Assembly: GCF_000325705.1 (NCBI RefSeq)
Contig: NC_019904.1
Coordinates: 938,001-1,002,000, forward strand
From: Echinicola vietnamensis DSM 17526
GTDB taxonomy: Bacteria; Bacteroidota; Bacteroidia; Cytophagales; Cyclobacteriaceae
Reading direction: 5' to 3'
DNA length: 64,000 bases
Below, in pieces: positions 24,589-33,953 of this stretch (its first letter is position 1; each line of letters begins with the position of its first letter). A program made the position numbers and the translations under genes. The notes below the pieces were generated by a model. It had not been told where the DNA came from and ran no database searches. It saw only the letters and a program-made list of their open reading frames with translations.

Positions 24589-25887
24589 ATGAAGAAATCA
24601 TGGATCGTGGCAGCAGGTATTGTGTTGCTAACGGCAGCAGGTTATGGCTTGTACGAGACCAAGCTAAAACCTCAACGTGAAGTTGTAGAAGCAGAAGTAA
24701 CCGCCTTGGAAAGTGAAGAAAAAGCGGCGGTTAAGGAAGAACATTTACTTTATGGGATAAATGTAGACGAACTGGATGTTGTAGAAGGGAAAGTAGCCAG
24801 AAACCAAACCCTCTCCACTATCTTGGCACCCTTTAACGTACCTTACCAAATCATCGATCAAATCGCCAAGAAATCCAAGGATATTTTTGATGTTCGTAAG
24901 ATCGCCTTTAACAAAAAATACACCGTACTCACCTCGAAAGACAGCAGTTCAAAAGCAGAATTTTTTATTTATGAACCAAACGCCGCTGAATTTGTCGTGT
25001 ACAAACTGGACGGCAAGGACATTTATAAAGAAGCAAAGCCGGTAGAATTACGAAAAAGGGAAATCGCCGGTAGAATCACCTCATCCCTATACGTCAACAT
25101 GACCGAACAGGGCATCACACCGGACCTGATTGATGAATTTGCAGATCTTTACGGTTGGAGCGTGGACTTTCAGCGCCTCCAAAAGGGCGACAAATACAAA
25201 GTCGTGTACAATGAAAAAGTGGTGGACGGCCAAGTGGTCGGAATAGAGCCTATCCAAGTAGCCTATTTTGAACACATGGGCGAACCCTATTACGCCATTC
25301 CATTTGAACAAAACGGACAAGTGTCTTTCTTCGATCTCGAAGGCAACAGTTTTAAGAAAGCCTTTCTGCGTGACCCGGTAAAATTCACCAGAATCAGTTC
25401 GCGGTATAGCTTGAGAAGGTACCATCCAGTGCAGAAGCGTTACAAAGCCCACTTGGGAACGGATTATGCAGCACCAAGGGGTACGGAGATCAGGTCTGTA
25501 GGAGATGGTACCATCATCGCTGCCAGCTACACCGGAGGAAACGGCAATTATGTCAAAGTAAAGCATAACGGCACCTATACCACCCAATACCTTCACATGT
25601 CCAAAATTGCCTCCGGCATTCGCAATGGCGTTCGTGTAAAACAAGGACAAGTCATCGGCTATGTGGGAAGCACCGGCCTGGCCACGGGACCGCACCTTTG
25701 CTTCAGGTTCTGGAAACACGGAAAGCAGGTGGACTGGTTAAATGAAGATATCCCACCTTCCGATCCTATTTTAGACGATAACAAAATGGCTTTCGAAAGG
25801 GTAAAAACAGAAAAAATGGATCAATTGGCATCAATTCCCTACCAAGAGAATCCAGAAGATAAACTGCTCACCCAAGCCACTGAATAG
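24589..25887 (+). CDS. M23 family metallopeptidase (LytM-like), H-x-C variant of the zinc motif
   Basis: The 432-residue protein has an N-terminal membrane anchor or signal (IVAAGIVLLTAAGYGLY). A periplasmic region with a LysM/OapA-like fold follows (about 55-160: VVEGKVARNQTLSTIL), then the peptidase domain (about 275-385). It has H288-x-x-x-D292 (AHLGTDYA), the catalytic YLHM (His336) and GPHLC (His369, Cys371). In the family, the H-x-H motif supplies the third zinc ligand from its second His. Here that position is Cys371, which can also bind zinc. The enzyme should cut peptidoglycan cross-links or activate amidases. It is followed by its own terminator. Confidence 0.88.
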   Translation: MKKSWIVAAGIVLLTAAGYGLYETKLKPQREVVEAEVTALESEEKAAVKEEHLLYGINVDELDVVEGKVARNQTLSTILAPFNVPYQIIDQIAKKSKDIFDVRKIAFNKKYTVLTSKDSSSKAEFFIYEPNAAEFVVYKLDGKDIYKEAKPVELRKREIAGRITSSLYVNMTEQGITPDLIDEFADLYGWSVDFQRLQKGDKYKVVYNEKVVDGQVVGIEPIQVAYFEHMGEPYYAIPFEQNGQVSFFDLEGNSFKKAFLRDPVKFTRISSRYSLRRYHPVQKRYKAHLGTDYAAPRGTEIRSVGDGTIIAASYTGGNGNYVKVKHNGTYTTQYLHMSKIASGIRNGVRVKQGQVIGYVGSTGLATGPHLCFRFWKHGKQVDWLNEDIPPSDPILDDNKMAFERVKTEKMDQLASIPYQENPEDKLLTQATE

Positions 25888-25907
25888 ATGGTTTGATAAA
25901 GCGATCA

Positions 25908-25947
25908 CAAAAAAGGTTTCCATGCTATCCATGGAGACCTTTTTTTA
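25908..25947 (+). terminator. Terminator after the M23 peptidase
   Basis: AAAGGTTTCCATG (ending 25924) pairs with CATGGAGACCTTT with one G-T wobble and a short loop, followed by TTTTATTG. It lies about 20 nt past the stop at 25887. Confidence 0.85.
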
Positions 25948-26592
25948 TTGCCCCTTTGATAAAATTCAAAACCGATACATGGAATCTAGTGAATTTTGGA
26001 GCAAGCCATATTTCTGGGGAAATGGATAGTGAAATGTTTGCAGAGAAGGACCGTTCGTGCCCAAAAGATGATCGACTTCCTCCATGTACCAAAAACGGCT
26101 TTAGCGGAAATTTGTGGAGATAATAGGTGGCTAAAGCATTTTTACATTGTCCGCTCCTACAAAACTTTACTTCATGTGTGATACCCTTTAGGCAGCAAGT
26201 GGTCACCTGCACCAAGTGCCATGGGCACGACATGTTAGGGAACCTGCGGATTTAACAGCAGGATACTTCAAAGAACCCAACCACTTAAGGGAGTGCCAGC
26301 GGCCCAATGGATCGCTACCCTGTAGGATAATCTTCTTTCACATCCCTCGACACTAAACACGTACTTTACCACTCCCCGGCTGTACTCTTTGAACGGATGG
26401 GCGCTTTCCCCTGCTTTTCTACTGGAACCTTTAAAATCATTACGGTAAATTACGTACTAAAAACCGATAATTATTATTTAATACGTGGCAATGATTTACT
26501 AATCCTACCCGTTTATGAAGGACACCCCTTCTTTAGTCACTTTTCTATGCCACAGAATCAAAGTAATTTTCTATCATTGTATATAAAATCTT
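25948..26592. other. 0.64-kb spacer before gpmI
   Basis: There is no supported gene. A partial family A repeat is present at 26094-26145 and a degenerate GGTGCAGG-like word near 26192-26206. The remainder, including 26240-26590, shows nothing I recognise apart from the gpmI promoter element at its end. Confidence 0.6.
26094..26145 (+). repeat. Dispersed intergenic repeat, family A, partial copy
   Basis: ACGGCTTTAGCGGAAATTTG followed by GTGGCTAAAGCA matches the first half of the repeats at 16158 and 48418. The second half, with the ATGGG blocks, is missing. Confidence 0.5.
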
Positions 26593-26600
26593 TATATTTG
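26593..26600 (+). promoter_or_regulatory. -7 element (TATATTTG) of gpmI, almost touching the start codon
   Basis: TATATTTG matches TAnnTTTG and ends 4 nt before the gpmI ATG at 26605. Transcription would start at or next to the ATG, giving a leaderless or near-leaderless mRNA. Confidence 0.55.
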
Positions 26601-26604
26601 CCTC

Positions 26605-28128
26605 ATGGATAAAAAAGTTTTACTAATGATTTTGGATGGTTGGGGCTTGGCCACCAACCCTGAAGTTTCTGCGATAGACAAGGCAAACACGCCATTCATC
26701 GACAGTCTTTTTGAAAAATATCCACACTCCAAATTGGATGCTTCCGGTTTGGCTGTGGGATTGCCAGACGGACAGATGGGCAACTCAGAAGTAGGGCATA
26801 TGAATATCGGTGCCGGGAGAGTTGTGTACCAAGATCTGGTTAAAATCAACAAAGCTGTAGAAGAAGGGGATCTCAAAGAAAATCCAATCTTGAAGAAAGC
26901 TTTTGCTACCGCGAAAGAAAGCCAAAAAAAGGTACATTTCATCGGACTGGTATCCGATGGAGGGGTACATGCACATATCAAGCACCTCAAAGGCCTGTGT
27001 GACGCAGCCAAAGCCAATGGCATCACGGAACCGTATATCCATGCCTTCACAGACGGCAGGGACACTGACCCTAAAAGTGGCCTTGGATACCTGGAAGACC
27101 TCCAACAGCACTGCAGTCAATCTGTCGGTAAAATTGCTTCTGTAATCGGCCGATACTATGCCATGGACAGAGACAAACGATGGGAACGAGTGAAATTGGC
27201 TTATGATGCCATGGTTTTAGGAGAAGGGGAGAAGTCCAAGGACATCCTCGCCGCCATCAAAAAATCATATACCAACGGGGTAACGGATGAATTTATCCGC
27301 CCGATCGTCCAAGTGGACGAAAATGGAAAAGCCATCGCCACCATTGAAGAAGGCGATGTGGTCATCTGTTTTAACTTCCGAACCGACAGGGGACGTGAAA
27401 TCACACAGGTACTGACCCAGCAGGATTTTGAAGATTACAAGATGAAAAAGCTGGACCTGCACTATGTGACGTTTACCAATTATGACGAAACGTTTAATGG
27501 GGTTTCGGTCATCTTCGAAAAAGACAACCTGAAAAACACCCTCGGAGAAGTGTTGGCCAACAACGACAAAAAACAAATCCGAATTGCGGAAACAGAGAAA
27601 TATCCGCACGTCACTTTCTTCTTTAGCGGTGGACGTGAATCGGAATTCGATGGAGAATCCCGCATCCTCTGCAGCTCCCCCAAAGTGGCCACTTATGACC
27701 TGCAGCCTGAAATGAGTGCTTACGAAATTGCCAAAAAAATCAATGTCGAATTGGACAAAAAGGAAACGGATTTCGTTTGCCTAAACTTTGCCAATGCTGA
27801 CATGGTTGGCCATACGGGTGTATTTGAAGCAGCGGTAAAAGCCTGTGAAGCGGTAGATGAATGCACCAACTCCGTCATCTCCACAGCACTGAAAAACGAC
27901 TATTCCGTCATCGTGATCGCCGATCATGGCAATAGCGATAAAATGCTCAATGAAGACGGCACCCCAAATACTGCCCACACCACGAACTTAGTTCCATGTA
28001 TTATGGTTGACAAGAAAGACCAGTTGGAAGTAAATGACGGTAAGCTGGGAGACCTTGCGCCTACTATCCTTAAAATGATGGGCGTAGACATCCCAGCTGA
28101 AATGACTGGTGATGTGCTGTTAAAATAA
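26605..28128 (+). CDS. gpmI: 2,3-bisphosphoglycerate-independent phosphoglycerate mutase
   Basis: The 507-residue enzyme interconverts 3- and 2-phosphoglycerate in glycolysis and gluconeogenesis, using two Mn ions. It belongs to the alkaline-phosphatase superfamily. Metal- and phospho-site residues are visible: Asp11 (LMILDGWG), Ser61 (DGQMGNSEVGHMNIGAGR), GRYYAMDRDKRWER, CFNFRTDRGREIT, LNFANADMVGHTG and IVIADHGNSDKM. The phosphotransferase domain fits at about 75-310. Length is standard. The start codon is confirmed by the canonical DKKVLLMILDGWG N-terminus. A lipoprotein gene starts 8 nt after the stop and is probably co-transcribed. Confidence 0.97.
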   Translation: MDKKVLLMILDGWGLATNPEVSAIDKANTPFIDSLFEKYPHSKLDASGLAVGLPDGQMGNSEVGHMNIGAGRVVYQDLVKINKAVEEGDLKENPILKKAFATAKESQKKVHFIGLVSDGGVHAHIKHLKGLCDAAKANGITEPYIHAFTDGRDTDPKSGLGYLEDLQQHCSQSVGKIASVIGRYYAMDRDKRWERVKLAYDAMVLGEGEKSKDILAAIKKSYTNGVTDEFIRPIVQVDENGKAIATIEEGDVVICFNFRTDRGREITQVLTQQDFEDYKMKKLDLHYVTFTNYDETFNGVSVIFEKDNLKNTLGEVLANNDKKQIRIAETEKYPHVTFFFSGGRESEFDGESRILCSSPKVATYDLQPEMSAYEIAKKINVELDKKETDFVCLNFANADMVGHTGVFEAAVKACEAVDECTNSVISTALKNDYSVIVIADHGNSDKMLNEDGTPNTAHTTNLVPCIMVDKKDQLEVNDGKLGDLAPTILKMMGVDIPAEMTGDVLLK

Positions 28129-28136
28129 TAAGGCTC

Positions 28137-28709
28137 TTGAAAAAACTATTTTCATTTCTATTAATGCTGGGGCTGCTCTTTTCCTGCACTGAAGGAGAAA
28201 AGCAGCCCTTGGCAAATCCGACGCAGATAGATAAGTATTTTCCTCTTAAAGCCCTGGTAGTGGAACAGCTGGAGGCCTTGGACGGCAAGGAAGTCCAAAA
28301 GGAAACTTTTATCAACGGTGAAAAGGAAACCAACACCGTTACCCTTGACCAAGAACAATGGCGAAAGGAACTGGATGCCTTTATCCAAGCAGATATCAAT
28401 AAAGCGGCTAATTCCACCGCTTATGAGATACAGGAAAATGGCTCAGAAAAAGTTTATCTCCTAAAGCCTGAGGCAAAAGGAAACATCAAAGAACTTCGAG
28501 TAAACTACCAATCCCCAGAGCACAACCACCTAAAGGAAGTGACCTTTTTGGCCAAATCTGAAAACCTCTTTTATGAATCCAGTACCCAAGGTAGGCTTCA
28601 CATCGATGAATCCACCGGGCACATCACGGCATATTCAGTGGAAGGCAGCCAAAAGGTATGGTTTTTATCCCCCAATAAAATCACGGTAGAAGGAAAGGTC
28701 ACAAAGTAA
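28137..28709 (+). CDS. Uncharacterised lipoprotein downstream of gpmI
   Basis: The 190-residue protein starts at TTG 28137 and has a lipoprotein signal peptide, MKKLFSFLLMLGLLFSC, with the acylated Cys at residue 17. The mature part is predicted soluble alpha/beta, with several K/E-rich stretches (LDGKEVQKETFINGEKETNT, SKAEGNIKELRVNYQSPEHN-like). I do not recognise the family. A start 8 nt after the gpmI stop suggests co-expression. No catalytic motif is visible, and it may be an outer-membrane-anchored periplasmic protein. Confidence 0.75.
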   Translation: MKKLFSFLLMLGLLFSCTEGEKQPLANPTQIDKYFPLKALVVEQLEALDGKEVQKETFINGEKETNTVTLDQEQWRKELDAFIQADINKAANSTAYEIQENGSEKVYLLKPEAKGNIKELRVNYQSPEHNHLKEVTFLAKSENLFYESSTQGRLHIDESTGHITAYSVEGSQKVWFLSPNKITVEGKVTK

Positions 28710-29024
28710 AACGGTATTGTTTGCAAAAACCAGTAAGCATCCCGCCAACATAAGTCCCATGTAAGATAATTGGGAGACTAGCTTTTTCAATGACTAAAAA
28801 AACCTTACCATCGTACATTTATCGGGAGCGTCATACGCCACACAGTCACTATGGCACAAAATAATTATCAATTTCTTTCAGAACATACAGCATCCATCTG
28901 GTGCCATTGTAACGTTTTCGCATTTATCGTTATCTATGGCTTAAAGTAGAACGCTAAGGCAGTGGATGAACAAAACTTAATCTTGCATAAACAGCTTCAC
29001 CCCTGTCATCTACATAAAAAAACA
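28710..29024. other. 0.3-kb spacer with nothing recognised
   Basis: Between the lipoprotein stop and the terminator of the opposite-strand AsmA-like gene I see no gene-length ORF, repeat or promoter with a good match. One 33-codon ORF (28851-28949) is noted but not supported. Confidence 0.6.
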
Positions 29025-29060
29025 ATGGATCGCGAGGTGGCTACCCCCCTCACGATCCAT
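29025..29060 (-). terminator. Terminator of the AsmA-like gene
   Basis: ATGGATCGCGAGG (29025-29037) pairs with CCTCACGATCCAT (29048-29060) with one mismatch-type wobble. On the minus strand it is followed by TGTTTTTTTA. It lies 75 nt past the stop at 29135. Confidence 0.85.
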
Positions 29061-29134
29061 CTCACATCTTATTAAGCCTTGCAATCGCCCAAGCTACACC
29101 CAGACGTACTTTTACTGGCTACCTATGATTTAGC

Positions 29135-32131
29135 TTAGTTGTTCTTAGTCGTATCCGGTTTGGACTTTGATTTCCCGAAGAGTCCTTTCAAGGCATCCTT
29201 CACCTCATCAGCAGCCTTATTTTGCGCCTCTTCGACTTTCTTATCCAGTTCCTTTTTAGCACTGTCTTGGGCAGCATCTGCCTTTGCCTTCATCTCTTGT
29301 TTGGCACTGTCTTCATGGGCCTTAAACTGCTCTTGCACCTGATCTTGGAGCTTTTTACTTTCTGCAGATGCACGGGATTTCAAGGCATTGGTCAGTAAGG
29401 CTTCCATGCTGTCTCCACCGGCCAAGCTGAGTTTTGGTGATGAATAAGTCCCTCCCAGATTGATCGCGATAGGGATTTTCGTATCTCCCGTAGCTTCCGT
29501 TCCTGAGATGCTAGCCAACAGGTTATTGGCCTGGCTTCCCAGTTTTCCGGCAGGAACCTGCATGTTGATCAGGTAATTGACACTACCGTCAAATCCAGTG
29601 CTCCCTTGAATATTAGCCTCATAATCCCAAAGTTTCACGTCAAAGGGCTGCACCTCCAACATCCCATCCTTTATTTCCGCTTGAAGATTTAGGTCCTTGA
29701 GTGTAATGGTATTGCCATCCTTCAGCTTGGTAAGCGAGGTTATACCATTGACGATCTGACTGTTTTCCAAAGCTGCTTGGGCCACTTTTATCAAGCCACT
29801 TCCATCCAAGGAAGACAACACCGGCATCATGTCCTGCCCCAAATTTCCAGACAATGAAAAATTGGTGGTAAAATTCCCATTCAAATGCTGGGCGATGGGG
29901 GCAAAAGCTTTAACGGTATTGAAGTACTTAAAGGCCTCTTGAATGCTCATGGCACTGACATTGAAGTCCATGTTAAACTTCGGATCCTTAATGTCCTGGG
30001 TATTGTATGCCCCATTTAAGGTCAATTGACCGCCCAAGGTACGCATACCAGCATCCTTAAATGTCAGAATGCCGTTCTTAAGGGTCATGGTTCCCTTTGC
30101 GTCATTGAACACCAGATCATCATAAAGCACTTCATCTGCCTGTACGCTCATCTTAAAATCGATATTCTTCGGCAATTCGATAAGCTGCAGTTCAGTGGTA
30201 TCCTCCGTAGTCGATTCACTTTCGGTCATCCACTCGTTGATATTAAATTTGGTGGAGCTGACATTCAAGTTTCCTGAAAGGACTTCGTTTTCTTCAAAAA
30301 CGTACGCAATATAGTTTGCTAAACTACCATTAGCTTTCACAGGACTCTCTCCCAAGCGCGCCTCAAAAGTAGTCAGGTTAATGGACTGTGGGCTGAAGTC
30401 ACCTTTGGCCTGATGGATGCGTATTCCTTGGGGAAGGTCTTTGTCTGTATAATAAAATTCTGTAAGGGCTACCTGTCCCCTGGTATCCAGGCGATTGTAC
30501 CGCTCGGCTTCCACATCGGCATAACTACCCTTCGTATCAATATCAGCCATGACCTTACCGTCCATGATCACCTCATCCATGGGGAATATCTTACTGATCT
30601 TCCCTAGATCCACAGATCCATGTATAGCCCCATCCCAATTGAGCGCATCCAAGTCACGAACAGCCATATTCCCTTTGATCTCTTCACCTTCCAGCTTAAA
30701 GCCAAACGTGGACAGGTCTACCAGAAAATCATTCATCTTACCGCTATTATTGACTATAACCGTATGCACGTTTAAATCTTCGATCGGTGCGGGGTACTCT
30801 TCACTTTTCACATAACCATCGGTTAAGGTCATCTTGGCATCTATCGCCGGAATGATCTTCGCTACACTGTCATAGCGGCCTTTGGCAGCAGCATCCACGT
30901 CCAAAACACCCCGCAATTCCATCCCTTCAATGGGAAAAATTGAGGTAAGCTCTTCTAGGTTCAGTTTCCCCTTGAGCTCCCCATCAATGTCATACGTGAC
31001 CAAATTCTCCAGTAACAACCGCCCCGAAACAGGATTGGAACCGAAGGTGAGGTTAAACGCTGGAATATTGACTTGGGTATTATCCAGGTTATTGGTTTCG
31101 TTCTTGATCGACATGTCCACATTGATATTGCTGACAGGCTTTGGCAGGTCGGGATATTGAAACATCCCATCGGTCACTTTCAAGCCGATCTTAAAAGCGG
31201 GAAATTGGCTCTCGCTGTAGGTACCTTTAAAGTAACCGCCAAAATCCATGGTTCCAGAAGTATTTATCCCATCAAATGACTCCGTATACACTCCTGGCAC
31301 CAAGGAAAGGACACTTTTGAAGGTGTTATCCTTTCCTTCGAAGGTCAAATCAAAATCAATGTCCTCTGAAGGCATGGCAAGAAATCCATCAATACCGAAC
31401 ATAAAATCGTTCAGCCCAAATTGTCCCTCACCAAAAGTAAATTTCATTTGATTCATGTCCACTTGGATCTCCGTATCCGCTGTAAAGACTTTATTGGACA
31501 GGTAGTTTACCTCCTCAAAATCCATTCGCATGATATTGGTTTGGATCTTTCCGTCCAGTCCATACACTTCCGCTGTAAAATCCCCATATCCTTCCATATC
31601 GAAATCCCGCAGGGCCAAAAAATATTTTAACTGCCGGTCGTCATACACGAAATTCACGTCCTCTATTTCCATAAGGTCAATGCCCAATTTGAAATTTGAC
31701 GGCTCTTCAGGGGCAGTGGGCTCCCCAGTATCTTTGGCAATATCGTAATTGGCCGTTCCATCTTCCAGCACCTTTACGTAAATGCTCCCGCCCTTGAGAT
31801 GCAGCCCCGTCAACTCTGGATAATCGCCAAATATCACCGACATCAGGTTAAAGTCGATTTGAAAGTTATTGATGTGCGCCAAGGTATCCCCTTCAAAGGG
31901 CGCATTTCCATGTACCCCAAATTCGTTTACCGTCGCCGATATATTGGGAAAGCGTTTCAGCACACTCAGGCTTATCTGATCCACATCATAATACACCTGT
32001 GCATCCACTGCATTGGCAATTTCCTTATCGATCCGTGCCACGATCTTGTCTTTGAAAATAAAGGGGGTGGCAATCAGTGCCACAAGTAAAAAAGCAAAAA
32101 CGGACAATATAATAATCAGGGTCTTTTTCAT
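29135..32131 (-). CDS. AsmA-family protein with charged helical C-terminal tail
   Basis: The 998-residue protein has one N-terminal membrane helix (KTLIIILSVFAFLLVALIATPFIF). A long repetitive beta-rich periplasmic region follows: AsmA N-domain FKDKIVARIDKEIANAVDAQ and RFPNISATVNEFGVHGNAP, and near the end a conserved AsmA-C region LNGNFTTNFSLSGNLGQDM ... GKLGSQANNLLASISGTEATG. AsmA-like proteins (TamB/YhdP relatives) are thought to bridge the envelope and move phospholipid to the outer membrane. The last about 80 residues are a K/E/A/D-rich helical tail ending KPDTTKNN, beyond the usual family end. The start Met3 (32131) is chosen because the -7 element at 32140-32147 almost touches it. Met1 would be at 32137. 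Confidence 0.85.
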   Translation of the reverse strand: MKKTLIIILSVFAFLLVALIATPFIFKDKIVARIDKEIANAVDAQVYYDVDQISLSVLKRFPNISATVNEFGVHGNAPFEGDTLAHINNFQIDFNLMSVIFGDYPELTGLHLKGGSIYVKVLEDGTANYDIAKDTGEPTAPEEPSNFKLGIDLMEIEDVNFVYDDRQLKYFLALRDFDMEGYGDFTAEVYGLDGKIQTNIMRMDFEEVNYLSNKVFTADTEIQVDMNQMKFTFGEGQFGLNDFMFGIDGFLAMPSEDIDFDLTFEGKDNTFKSVLSLVPGVYTESFDGINTSGTMDFGGYFKGTYSESQFPAFKIGLKVTDGMFQYPDLPKPVSNINVDMSIKNETNNLDNTQVNIPAFNLTFGSNPVSGRLLLENLVTYDIDGELKGKLNLEELTSIFPIEGMELRGVLDVDAAAKGRYDSVAKIIPAIDAKMTLTDGYVKSEEYPAPIEDLNVHTVIVNNSGKMNDFLVDLSTFGFKLEGEEIKGNMAVRDLDALNWDGAIHGSVDLGKISKIFPMDEVIMDGKVMADIDTKGSYADVEAERYNRLDTRGQVALTEFYYTDKDLPQGIRIHQAKGDFSPQSINLTTFEARLGESPVKANGSLANYIAYVFEENEVLSGNLNVSSTKFNINEWMTESESTTEDTTELQLIELPKNIDFKMSVQADEVLYDDLVFNDAKGTMTLKNGILTFKDAGMRTLGGQLTLNGAYNTQDIKDPKFNMDFNVSAMSIQEAFKYFNTVKAFAPIAQHLNGNFTTNFSLSGNLGQDMMPVLSSLDGSGLIKVAQAALENSQIVNGITSLTKLKDGNTITLKDLNLQAEIKDGMLEVQPFDVKLWDYEANIQGSTGFDGSVNYLINMQVPAGKLGSQANNLLASISGTEATGDTKIPIAINLGGTYSSPKLSLAGGDSMEALLTNALKSRASAESKKLQDQVQEQFKAHEDSAKQEMKAKADAAQDSAKKELDKKVEEAQNKAADEVKDALKGLFGKSKSKPDTTKNN

Positions 32132-32139
32132 AGCCATGT

Positions 32140-32147
32140 CAAAATTA
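32140..32147 (-). promoter_or_regulatory. -7 element (TAATTTTG, minus strand) of the AsmA-like gene
   Basis: CAAAATTA on the plus strand reads TAATTTTG on the minus strand, a TAnnTTTG match only 8 nt upstream of the ATG at 32131. It predicts an mRNA with almost no leader and argues against the ATG at 32137 as the start. Confidence 0.45.
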
Positions 32148-32234
32148 GTGATACATCTTTCCTGCCTTGAATTAAAAATAGGATAACCAGCAAGACTTAT
32201 ACAAAGGTATCAAATTTGATGCCCCAATAAAAAA

Positions 32235-32254
32235 GGGAACAATCGAATGTTCCC
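32235..32254 (-). terminator. Terminator of the Rossmann-fold gene
   Basis: GGGAACA (32235-32241) and TGTTCCC (32248-32254) form a 7-bp stem with loop ATCGAA. On the minus strand it is followed by TTTTTTATT. It lies 42 nt past the stop of the gene at 32296. Confidence 0.8.
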
Positions 32255-32295
32255 AAAACTTGAAAATTTATAGTTTTTTTATCCTTTTTACGGGA

Positions 32296-32910
32296 TTATA
32301 CAGACATCAATTTAAAATGGTAATCTACGTTTTCCTTTTTGAAATGGGTGATCTGCTTTCTCAGGTGATAAAATGCCTCTAGCAATGGCGCATTGTCCAA
32401 ACCTCCGGCATCAATCGCTTTGAAACCTATCAATTCGATCAATTTCTTTACGCGGTATTTGTCAAAATCGTTGTCCCCACAGAAATAGGTTTCTTTAACC
32501 AATTCCAAGGGATCACATTTGGGATAATCCAGTCCCAGGTTGTTAAACCCTTTTAATACTTTCTTATAATCCGCCTTTTCTTGGATATACCGAGTGTTAC
32601 AGCCAAAATTCGGATTATATTTTCCATTGGTGCAGTCCAATACTAACTTATCCTTGGTTTCTAGCCTCGAAAGACATTTACATACCAATGGCAAAAATTC
32701 ATTCTCACAGCAAACCATAATGACATCGGCTTGGTCCATTGCTTCACAATAACCAAATACCTTATCCTTTTGCATTTGAAGAATCTTCCATTCTATTTGC
32801 CTGGCTTCAAACTCCTCCCTTACTCCAAATACAACTTTTAAACCTCGGGAAATATATTTGTTCCCTAAAGTCACTGACAATTTTGTTCCTCCAATAATTC
32901 CTAACGTCAT
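32296..32910 (-). CDS. NAD(P)-binding Rossmann-fold protein, F420-oxidoreductase-like
   Basis: The 204-residue protein begins MTLGIIGGTKLSVTLGNKYI, a dinucleotide-binding G-x-x-G-G turn, followed by GLKVVFGVR, which resembles the NADPH-dependent F420 reductase / predicted dinucleotide-binding enzyme family. A second segment, LVLDCTNGKYNPNFG, and the C-terminal FKAIDAGGLDNAPLLEAFYHLR also fit. Typical family members have A-x-D-V-V-x-x-A-V near strand 4. Here DQADVIMVCCENEFLP carries two Cys. The substrate is unknown. F420 itself is unlikely to be made by this group. It stands alone with its own terminator. Confidence 0.7.
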   Translation of the reverse strand: MTLGIIGGTKLSVTLGNKYISRGLKVVFGVREEFEARQIEWKILQMQKDKVFGYCEAMDQADVIMVCCENEFLPLVCKCLSRLETKDKLVLDCTNGKYNPNFGCNTRYIQEKADYKKVLKGFNNLGLDYPKCDPLELVKETYFCGDNDFDKYRVKKLIELIGFKAIDAGGLDNAPLLEAFYHLRKQITHFKKENVDYHFKLMSV

Positions 32911-33161
32911 GCTTACGCGGTCTTTAAACTATTCTGTATTGTTTTAACGAAAAAGGTGTGGATTTCTTTCCTTGGTGAGGGGAAAGAAGTGGGTGATTAT
33001 GACAACTGGTATTATCCACTTGTGCAATCCTTTGAAAACTATAAAAAATATTCCTTTATAGCAAGCTTTCCCTCACCTAATTACCTGAAAACAAGCGCAA
33101 TACATTTTACATAAGGCAAAAAGCCAAAAACCTACTTTAAAAACTGTATATATTACACTTT

Positions 33162-33950
33162 TTACCAGTGATTTTTCACTTTCCCCAACAATTCTTTATG
33201 AATTTTTTCGTTGCTGCCTACCAATTCACGTCCAAAGACATAATCATCTCCTCCGCTAAAATCCGTTACTTTACCCCCTGCTTCCTGCAAGATGATCACA
33301 CCTCCCGCTACATCATAGGAATTCAGGTTGTACTCGAAATATCCATCCATTCTTCCAGCGGCCACATAGCAAAGGTCCACTGCCGCACTCCCAATCCGTC
33401 TTACCCCGTGGGAATGTTGAATGATGTCTTTCAGCAAGCCTAAGTATTTATCCACTTCTTCAAAGGCACTGTATGGGAAACCAGTAGCAACTAGCCCTGC
33501 GGACAGGGAAGGAGTGGGGCTTACCCCTATCGGCGTATCGTTACAAAAGGCACCTCCACCTTTGGTGGCGTAAAAACACTCGTTATTATTGACCTCATAC
33601 ACCACTCCGAGGATGATTTCTCCATCTTTCATCAGGGCAATGCTCACTGAAAACACGGGCACACCATGCACAAAATTTGTCGTACCATCCAAGGGATCTA
33701 CGATCCAATTATAAACCTCCCCTTCCTTATTGATCGTGCCCTCTTCGGTAATAAACCCTGCTTCTGGCAAAATCTCCTGAAGACCGCTCACTACGATCTT
33801 TTCTGCCTCCTTGTCAACATAAGACACCAAATCGTTAAATCCTTTGTGCTCTACCTTATTCAGGTCAAAGCTCTGTCTCTCTCTTCTGATAAAAGCGCCA
33901 GCTTCTCTGGCAATGGCTATGGTCTTGTCTAAAAGTTCGTTAATCTCCAT
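33162..33950 (-). CDS. Inositol monophosphatase family protein (SuhB-like)
   Basis: The 262-residue protein has all IMPase motifs: FITEEGT (metal-binding Glu), WIVDPLDGTTNFVHGVPVFSVSIAL (Asp-Pro-Leu-Asp-Gly-Thr) and the C-terminal SYDVAGGVIILQEAGGKVTDFSG (Asp-x-Ala-Gly-Gly). It removes phosphate from inositol-1-phosphate or related sugar phosphates. In E. coli the homologue SuhB also acts in rRNA antitermination. It is the last gene of a compact minus-strand group DUF493 - pterin dehydratase - rsmI - suhB-like, with 3 nt between rsmI and this gene. The exact substrate cannot be read from sequence, so no symbol is given. Confidence 0.92.
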   Translation of the reverse strand: MEINELLDKTIAIAREAGAFIRRERQSFDLNKVEHKGFNDLVSYVDKEAEKIVVSGLQEILPEAGFITEEGTINKEGEVYNWIVDPLDGTTNFVHGVPVFSVSIALMKDGEIILGVVYEVNNNECFYATKGGGAFCNDTPIGVSPTPSLSAGLVATGFPYSAFEEVDKYLGLLKDIIQHSHGVRRIGSAAVDLCYVAAGRMDGYFEYNLNSYDVAGGVIILQEAGGKVTDFSGGDDYVFGRELVGSNEKIHKELLGKVKNHW

Positions 33951-33953
33951 TGG

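Noticed and set aside
28851..28949. 33-codon ORF beginning MAQNNYQFLSEHTAS with a hydrophobic end
   Set aside because: No clear promoter (TACATTTA only), no homologue known to me, and no conserved context. Cannot be supported.
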